From the NCBI GenBank assembly GCA_947448675.1, contig CANFOR010000087.1:1-10733 (forward strand): 10,733 nt of DNA, read 5' to 3'. Positions 6,249-10,733 of this stretch are shown piece after piece. The notes beneath the pieces are model-generated. The model saw only the letters and a program-made list of their open reading frames with translations. It did not search any database and was not told where the DNA came from. Position 1 is the stretch's first letter, and the number at the start of each line of letters is the position of its first letter. Source of the DNA: Betaproteobacteria bacterium. GTDB taxonomy: Bacteria; Pseudomonadota; Gammaproteobacteria; Burkholderiales; Burkholderiaceae_C. The translations under genes were made by a program, and so were the position numbers.

Positions 6249-7124
6249 ATGGCGCTAGAGCCGGGGCACGGCACCGCGCCAAAGCTCTGGCAAACCAGCC
6301 GCTTTGCCATCGACCTGGGTCGCCCCCAGGTGATGGGCATTGTCAACGCCACACCCGACTCCTTCTCTGACGGCGGCCAGCATGCCGCATTGAGCACCGC
6401 CCTGCAACACGCTGAAAACTTGCTGCGCCAAGGGGCCGATATTTTGGACATTGGCGGCGAGTCCACTCGCCCTGGCGCGCAGCCCCTGCCGCTCGCAGAA
6501 GAGCGCCAGCGCGTGCTGCCCTTGCTGCGTGCGGCCCTGCAATGGGGCGTGCCGATTTCACTTGACACCTACAAGCCCGAGTTGATGCGCGAGGCGCTGG
6601 ACTTAGGCTTGGACATCATCAACGACGTGTGGGCGCTGCGCCAAGCTGATGCGGCCCAGGTGGTGGCTGCGCACCCGCGCTGCGGCGTGGTTTTGATGCA
6701 CATGCAAGGCGAGCCGCAGACCATGCAAAGCCAGCCCATGCAGGGTGCGGTCACACCCCATGTGCTACGATTTTTAGAGCAGCGTACGCAGGTTCTGCGC
6801 GCCTTGGGCGTGCACAGCAGCCGCATCGTATGGGACGCGGGCACGGGTTTTGGCAAAACCGTGGAACAAAATTTTGAGTTGTTGGCGCACACGCCTGCGC
6901 TGGTGCAGCGCGGCCATGCGGTGCTGGCGGGCTGGTCGCGCAAGTCGGCCTTGGGCGCAGTGACGGGCCTGCCGGTGGAGCAGCGCATGGTGCCCAGTGT
7001 GGCCGCGGCCCTGCTGGCCGTGGAGCGCGGCGCGCGCATTGTGCGGGTGCACGATGTGGCCGACACCGTCGCGGCTTTGAAAATTTGGCATGCTACACAT
7101 TTTGTAGCTGCTTACGCAGGATAG
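6249..7124 (+). CDS. folP: Dihydropteroate synthase
   Basis: A 291-residue cytoplasmic enzyme joining 6-hydroxymethyl-dihydropterin pyrophosphate with p-aminobenzoate to give dihydropteroate, the folate pathway step blocked by sulfonamides. Both family signatures are present: VMGIVNATPDSFSDGG (28-43) and ADILDIGGESTRPGA (63-77). Pterin-site residues expected from E. coli are all found: D106 (SLDTYK), N125 (IINDV), D196, K232 (GWSRKS), R266 and H268 (RVHDV). The usual DPGxGFGK loop reads DAGTGFGK, with Ala replacing Pro. The ATG at 6249 is chosen; a GTG at 6243 is an in-frame alternative and neither has a strong ribosome binding site, suggesting coupling to ftsH 12 bases upstream. The last ten residues (ATHFVAAYAG) and the stop are encoded by a short repeat element and extend beyond the usual end of the fold. 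Confidence 0.96.
   Translation: MALEPGHGTAPKLWQTSRFAIDLGRPQVMGIVNATPDSFSDGGQHAALSTALQHAENLLRQGADILDIGGESTRPGAQPLPLAEERQRVLPLLRAALQWGVPISLDTYKPELMREALDLGLDIINDVWALRQADAAQVVAAHPRCGVVLMHMQGEPQTMQSQPMQGAVTPHVLRFLEQRTQVLRALGVHSSRIVWDAGTGFGKTVEQNFELLAHTPALVQRGHAVLAGWSRKSALGAVTGLPVEQRMVPSVAAALLAVERGARIVRVHDVADTVAALKIWHATHFVAAYAG
7092..7119 (+). repeat. Short repeat copy forming the 3' end of folP
   Basis: GCTACA (7092-7097) and TGTAGC (7103-7108) form a perfect 6-bp stem with a 5-base loop, followed by TGCTTACGCA. The unit aligns with the minus strand of 853-880 at about 19 of 28 positions. Similarity to elements I remember from Comamonadaceae seems to continue past the folP stop to about 7146 (ending GGGCCATTTTGTG), which would make the whole element about 55 bases. 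It provides the last codons of folP, and its continuation the stop. The hairpin could stabilise or attenuate the transcript before glmM; that is speculation. Confidence 0.5.
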
Positions 7125-7148
7125 ACGGGCGCTGCGGGCCATTTTGTG

Positions 7149-7167
7149 AAAAAAAAACGCAAAAAAA
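7149..7167 (+). promoter_or_regulatory. Two phased A-tracts upstream of glmM
   Basis: Nine consecutive A (7149-7157) and seven consecutive A (7161-7167) are centred 11 bases apart, about one helical turn, an arrangement that bends DNA. They stand out in a GC-rich window and lie about 40-60 bases before the glmM ATG. A weak sigma-70-like pair overlaps them: TTGTGA (7144-7149), an 18-base spacer, and TGCAAT (7168-7173), each 4/6 to consensus. This could be an internal promoter for glmM within the ftsH-folP-glmM cluster; support is modest. Confidence 0.3.
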
Positions 7168-7207
7168 TGCAATCTCAACGCAATCCACAAAAGCAAAGAA
7201 CCAAACC

Positions 7208-8548
7208 ATGAGCAGACAATATTTCGGCACCGACGGCATTCGTGGCACGGTGGGCCAAGCCCCCATCACCCCCGACTTTGTGCTGCGCTTGGCCCATGCC
7301 GTGGGCCGCGTGCTGCAAGCGGGCGCAGGCCCTGGCAGCGCCCGCCCGACGGTGATGATCGGCAAAGACACGCGCATCTCGGGCTACATGCTGGAGAGCG
7401 CGTTGGAGTCGGGCTTTAACTCGGCGGGGGTGGATGTGATCTTGCTCGGCCCCCTGCCTACGCCCGGCGTGGCCTACCTCACGCGCGCACTGCGCGCCAG
7501 CCTGGGCGTGGTCATCAGCGCCAGCCACAACGCCTACCCCGACAACGGCATAAAATTTTTCAGCGCCCAGGGGGCCAAACTGCCCGACGAATGGGAGCTG
7601 GCCGTTGAAGCCGCCTTGCTCGACGCACCGGTCTGGGCCGAGTCCGCCAAACTGGGCAAAACCCGGCGCTTAGACGACGCTGCGGGCCGCTACTTAGAGT
7701 TTTGCAAAAGCACTTTTGCCAACGACCTGAGCCTGCGCGGCCTGAAAATTGTGGTGGACGCTGCCAACGGCGCGGCCTACCACATTGCGCCCAAAGTCTT
7801 TCACGAGCTGGGTGCCGAGGTGGTGGCTATTGGCTGCGCGCCCGACGGCCTGAACATCAACGACGGCGTGGGCGCCACCCACCCCGAGGCCTTGGTGCAA
7901 GCCGTGCTGGCGCAGACCGCCGACTACGGCATCGCGCTCGACGGCGATGCCGATCGCCTGCAATTGGTCGACGCCACTGGCCGCCTGTTCAATGGCGACG
8001 AAGTGCTCTACCTGATGGTGGCCGAGCGACTGGGCCGGGGCGAGGCCGTGCCCGGAGTGGTGGGTACGCTGATGACCAATATGGCTGTGGAGCTGGCCTT
8101 CAAAGCCCGTGGCATCCCCTTTGTACGCGCCAAGGTCGGCGACCGCTATGTGCTCGAAGCGCTTGAAAAAAACGGCTGGCAGCTCGGAGGCGAAGGCTCG
8201 GGCCATTTGCTGGCGCTGGACAAACACACCACTGGCGACGGCTTGGTCTCGGCTCTGCAGGTGCTGCAGGCCACGCAGCGCAGCGGCAAGAGCCTGGCCG
8301 AGCTGATGCAAGAGCTCACGCTGTTCCCACAAACCCTGCTCAATGTGCGCCTGCGCGCGGGCCTGGACTGGAAGGCGCACACGCCGCTTTTTGACGCGCA
8401 GCGTGCCGCAGAAGCCGAGCTGGGCAACACCGGCAGGGTGCTCATTCGCGCCAGTGGCACCGAGCCGCTCTTGCGCATCATGGTCGAAGCCCGCGACGCT
8501 GCCCAGGCCCTGTCTTGCGCGCAACGCATGGCCGCTACGCTGGGGTAA
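7208..8548 (+). CDS. glmM: Phosphoglucosamine mutase
   Basis: A 446-residue cytoplasmic enzyme, the usual family length, converting glucosamine-6-phosphate to glucosamine-1-phosphate on the way to UDP-GlcNAc for peptidoglycan and LPS. The N-terminus MSRQYFGTDGIRGTVG is diagnostic. The phosphoserine loop is VVISASHNAYPDNGIKFF with S106 as the expected phosphorylated residue; the position after HN is Ala where many enzymes have Pro. The Mg-binding DGDADR is at 245-250, the sugar-binding GEGSGH at 328-333 and the phosphate-binding RASGTEP at 414-420. The ATG at 7208 is chosen because it starts the conserved N-terminus, although the frame is open upstream to 7085; the ribosome binding site is weak (AAAGAA region). 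It follows folP after 83 bases holding a repeat end and A-tracts. folP-glmM adjacency is common in proteobacteria. It converges with the dadA-like gene, 33 bases away. Confidence 0.97.
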   Translation: MSRQYFGTDGIRGTVGQAPITPDFVLRLAHAVGRVLQAGAGPGSARPTVMIGKDTRISGYMLESALESGFNSAGVDVILLGPLPTPGVAYLTRALRASLGVVISASHNAYPDNGIKFFSAQGAKLPDEWELAVEAALLDAPVWAESAKLGKTRRLDDAAGRYLEFCKSTFANDLSLRGLKIVVDAANGAAYHIAPKVFHELGAEVVAIGCAPDGLNINDGVGATHPEALVQAVLAQTADYGIALDGDADRLQLVDATGRLFNGDEVLYLMVAERLGRGEAVPGVVGTLMTNMAVELAFKARGIPFVRAKVGDRYVLEALEKNGWQLGGEGSGHLLALDKHTTGDGLVSALQVLQATQRSGKSLAELMQELTLFPQTLLNVRLRAGLDWKAHTPLFDAQRAAEAELGNTGRVLIRASGTEPLLRIMVEARDAAQALSCAQRMAATLG

Positions 8549-8581
8549 ATCTCCACCCCGCTCGCCTGCACGGATCAGAAG

Positions 8582-9847
8582 CTAAGACTGCAAGCGCTCC
8601 AACCCAAGCCCTTCTAAGTCAACTTCTGCCTTCCTCCCCGCCACCAAGTCAGCCAAAGCCCGCGCACTGCCGCAAGACAGCGCCCAGCCGCTGGAGCCGT
8701 GGCCGAGGTTGAGCCACAGGCCGGGGATGCCACTGGGCCCGACGATGGGCGGGCCGTCGGGCAGCATCGGGCGCGCGCCCTGCCACTCTTGCACGCCACT
8801 GCTCATCAGGCCTGCGCCCGGGAACCAGTCGTGCAGCACCTTGTACAGGGTTTGCAGCGAGCCCGCGCGCAGCGTTCCGGGTTTGCCACCCAGTTGTGCG
8901 CTGCCCGCCACCCGCACCCGTTTGCCCAAGCGGCTGATGGCTACTTTGTAGCGCTCGTCCATCAGCGCGCTACGCGGTGCGTTGAGCGGCTCGCGCACGT
9001 GGGCGCTGACCGAATAGCCGTACACCGCGGCCAACGGAATGTGCAAACCCAATGGCTTGAGCAGGGCTGCGCTGGCCACACCGGCACACATGACAGCAGC
9101 GTCATACTGCTGCGCTTGGGCTGCATTTTGGTCTTGCGATGCTACAAAAATGCGAGCGCCCTGCGCACATTCCATGCGCTCTACGGTCGTATTGAATAAA
9201 AATTTCACGCCCATAGCCTGGGCTTGGTTCTTCAGCAACAGGGCAAACTGGCGGCAGTTGCCCACCTCGTCTTGGGGCAGGTGCAGAGCCCCCAAAAAGT
9301 GGCTGTCGGGGTTGAGCGCGGGCTCGATCTTGCGCGCCTGGGCCTCGCCCAGTTCGCTAAAAACCACGCCGGCGTCGCGCAGTACTTGCAGTCCGGGTTG
9401 TATCAGTGCGCTCTCTTTTTCAGAGCGCAGCAGCACCAAGTAGCCGCTGCTGCGGTCGTAGTCGAGTTGCAGCTCAGCGCTGATGGCCTGCAAGCGCGTG
9501 CGGCTGTATAAAGCCAGGCGCTGCATGCGGGCGCGGTTGGCGGCGTAGACCTTGGGGCTGCAGGCGCGCCACCAGCGCCACATCCAGGCCAACTCGCTGG
9601 CCGACAGGGGCAGGGCCAGGCGCACCGGTGCGTGGCTGCTCAGCAGGTAGCGCAGCACTTTACTGGGCATGCCGGGTGCGGCCCGGGGCGTGGCGCCACC
9701 GGCAGCCATGACCCCAGCATTGGCAAAACTGCCTTCTTCGGCGGCTGCGCCGCGACGCTCGTAAACGGTGACTTGGTGGCCGTCGCGGGCTAGCTCCCAG
9801 GCGGTGGTAATGCCAATAATGCCCGCCCCTACAACTGCAATCTTCAT
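8582..9847 (-). CDS. dadA: FAD-dependent D-amino acid dehydrogenase (DadA family)
   Basis: A 421-residue flavoprotein close in length to E. coli DadA (432). This family oxidises D-amino acids to 2-oxo acids and ammonia and passes electrons to the respiratory chain at the inner membrane. The N-terminal Rossmann motif is VVGAGIIG with glycines 7, 9 and 12 and the ribose-binding E30. DadA-like blocks follow: FANAGVMAAGGATPRAAPG (41-59), LHLPQDEVGNCRQFA, MDERYKVAISRLGKRVRVAG, GARPMLPDG (357-365) and the FAD/active-site LNLGHGSSGW (379-388). The start ATG has AAGG (9856-9853) 5 bases upstream. It begins 17 bases after the stop of the amidase gene on the same strand, so the pair is probably cotranscribed. 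No alanine racemase gene, the classical dadX partner, is in view. Other DAO-superfamily oxidases are possible, and the true substrate cannot be read from the sequence. Confidence 0.88.
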   Translation of the reverse strand: MKIAVVGAGIIGITTAWELARDGHQVTVYERRGAAAEEGSFANAGVMAAGGATPRAAPGMPSKVLRYLLSSHAPVRLALPLSASELAWMWRWWRACSPKVYAANRARMQRLALYSRTRLQAISAELQLDYDRSSGYLVLLRSEKESALIQPGLQVLRDAGVVFSELGEAQARKIEPALNPDSHFLGALHLPQDEVGNCRQFALLLKNQAQAMGVKFLFNTTVERMECAQGARIFVASQDQNAAQAQQYDAAVMCAGVASAALLKPLGLHIPLAAVYGYSVSAHVREPLNAPRSALMDERYKVAISRLGKRVRVAGSAQLGGKPGTLRAGSLQTLYKVLHDWFPGAGLMSSGVQEWQGARPMLPDGPPIVGPSGIPGLWLNLGHGSSGWALSCGSARALADLVAGRKAEVDLEGLGLERLQS

Positions 9848-9864
9848 GAATCCCTTAAATCTTT

Positions 9865-10733
9865 TTAGCTGGCCCTATTGTTGCAGAGCAGGGTTTCACA
9901 CTGTGCCGCGATGTTGAGCACGGTGTCGTCGCGCAGGGCTACGTTCCACAGCATCAGGCCCACCGGCAGCTCGCCCGCAGCGTGGCAGGGGATAGAAATG
10001 GCGCAGCCGTCGAGCAGGTTGACGATGCTGGGATTGCGCAGCAGCAGGGCGTTGACGCGAAAGAACTCGGTGTCGTCACTCGCAATGCTGGCAATGCTCG
10101 GGGCAACAATGGGTACGGTGGGTGATAGCAAGGCGTCGTAGCCTGCTAAGCGGGCCTCTACGCGGGTGATCCAGGCGCGGCGTTCTTGCTGCAGGCGGAT
10201 GTAGTCGGCGGCGCTCATGGCCGCACCGCGCTCGATGCGCGCCGCTACGCGCGGGTCGTATTCGTCGCGCCTGCGCGCCAGCAGCTCGCGGTGCCAAGCG
10301 TAGCTCTCGGCGGCAGAGAAGCCGCCGGTGGCATTAATGCCCGCCAGCTCGCTCAATTCGCGCAAGGGCAGGGTGTCGATCTGCGCGCCCGCGCTGCGCA
10401 GTTGCTGCAGCGTGCGCTCGAAGGCTTGGGCGACGGTGGGGTCGAGGCCGTCTTGCATGGTGGTGCCGACCACGGCCAAGCGGTAACTGCGCAGCGGCGC
10501 GGCGCTGCGCACCACCGTGCGTGCGGCCAGTACTTCATGGGCAATGATGGCGTCGCGCACCGAGCGGGTCAGGGCACAGACGGTGTCGAGTGTGAACGAG
10601 AGCGGCAGCGCGCCCTCGGTCGGCACCAAACGCGCAGTGCTTTTAAAACCCACAATGCCGCACAGCGCAGCCGGAATGCGGATCGAGCCGCCAGTGTCTG
10701 AGCCCAGGCCGATGAAGGCTGCGCCGGTAGCCA
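9865..10733 (-). CDS. Amidase signature family hydrolase, partial (5' end outside window)
   Basis: The frame is open from the right edge to the TAA at 9867-9865, so 289 residues of the C-terminal part are visible. An apparent GTG start at 10653 is internal, because codons before it continue the conserved amidase signature: FIGLGSDTGGSIRIPAALCG, directly followed by IVGFKSTARLVP. The serine of TGGSIR is the expected nucleophile of the Ser-cisSer-Lys triad; the cis-Ser and Lys lie upstream, outside the window. Downstream features fit the family: SFTLDTVCALTRSVRDA (compare LDTxGPxARSVxDA), the segment GYDALLSPTVPIVAP, and a C-terminal block PCHAAGELPVGLMLWN. Family members hydrolyse many amides, and GatA-type amidotransferase subunits are relatives; no gatB or gatC is beside it. 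The 17-base spacing to dadA suggests a shared role, perhaps releasing an amine or amino acid that DadA oxidises. The substrate is unknown. Confidence 0.9.
   Translation of the reverse strand, partial: ATGAAFIGLGSDTGGSIRIPAALCGIVGFKSTARLVPTEGALPLSFTLDTVCALTRSVRDAIIAHEVLAARTVVRSAAPLRSYRLAVVGTTMQDGLDPTVAQAFERTLQQLRSAGAQIDTLPLRELSELAGINATGGFSAAESYAWHRELLARRRDEYDPRVAARIERGAAMSAADYIRLQQERRAWITRVEARLAGYDALLSPTVPIVAPSIASIASDDTEFFRVNALLLRNPSIVNLLDGCAISIPCHAAGELPVGLMLWNVALRDDTVLNIAAQCETLLCNNRAS

Noticed and set aside
7085..7207. Longer glmM product starting upstream at 7085
   Set aside because: The frame is open, but it overlaps the end of folP and gives a 41-residue leader with no family match; MSRQYFGTDGIRG at 7208 is the conserved start.
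7694..8524. Minus-strand open frame (276 codons) opposite glmM
   Set aside because: Antisense shadow of glmM with Gln/His/Ala-rich low-information sequence and no motif.
8549..8581. Terminator between convergent glmM and dadA
   Set aside because: I could find no stem of useful length and no T-run in these 33 bases.
10651..10653. GTG as the true start of the amidase
   Set aside because: Codons upstream in the same frame continue the amidase signature (GSDTGGSIRIPAALCG) to the window edge, so the gene is truncated by the window and not short.

Overview
This window looks like a chromosomal housekeeping region of a GC-rich betaproteobacterium, most likely of the family Comamonadaceae (Rhodoferax/Polaromonas/Acidovorax relatives). 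The basis is the divergent yhbY | rlmE-ftsH-folP-glmM arrangement, the protein sequences, and short AGCTGCTnGCGC-type repeats that I remember from that family. The assignment rests on recognition, not on a database search. I see no phage, transposon, CRISPR array, RNA gene or defence system.

Layout. The left edge (1-214, +) is the 3' end of ribose-5-phosphate isomerase A (rpiA). It converges, with only 3 bases between the stops, on a minus-strand cluster transcribed from 3482 down to 218: yhbY (CRM-domain ribosome assembly factor), prlC (M3 zinc oligopeptidase A) and a secreted DUF4124 + glutaredoxin-like protein. The gaps are 55 and 27 bases, so these three could share a transcript. The plus-strand cluster starts 16 bases away from yhbY: rlmE (23S rRNA 2'-O-methyltransferase), ftsH (membrane AAA+ zinc protease, TTG start), folP (dihydropteroate synthase) and glmM (phosphoglucosamine mutase). 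A 143-base gap before ftsH holds a candidate heat-shock (sigma-32) promoter. Convergent to glmM, on the minus strand, lie a 3'-truncated view of an amidase-signature hydrolase (running off the right edge) and, 17 bases downstream of it, a DadA-type D-amino acid dehydrogenase.

How the genes fit together. yhbY and rlmE both act on 50S ribosome maturation and are divergently started almost back to back. ftsH handles membrane and heat-shock protein quality control, and PrlC degrades peptides in the cytoplasm. folP feeds folate synthesis and glmM feeds UDP-GlcNAc, peptidoglycan and LPS synthesis. The amidase-dadA pair looks like a small catabolic unit, possibly releasing and then oxidising a D-amino acid, but its substrate cannot be read from the sequence.

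No entirely new system is evident. The items most worth a second look are a short repeat family that appears inside coding sequence (the signal peptide of the glutaredoxin-like protein and the 3' end plus stop codon of folP), the likely sigma-32 promoter and unusual TTG/ATG-CAT-TGA start region of ftsH, the hairpin between yhbY and prlC, phased A-tracts before glmM, the very tight yhbY/rlmE divergent start region and the amidase-dadA pairing.
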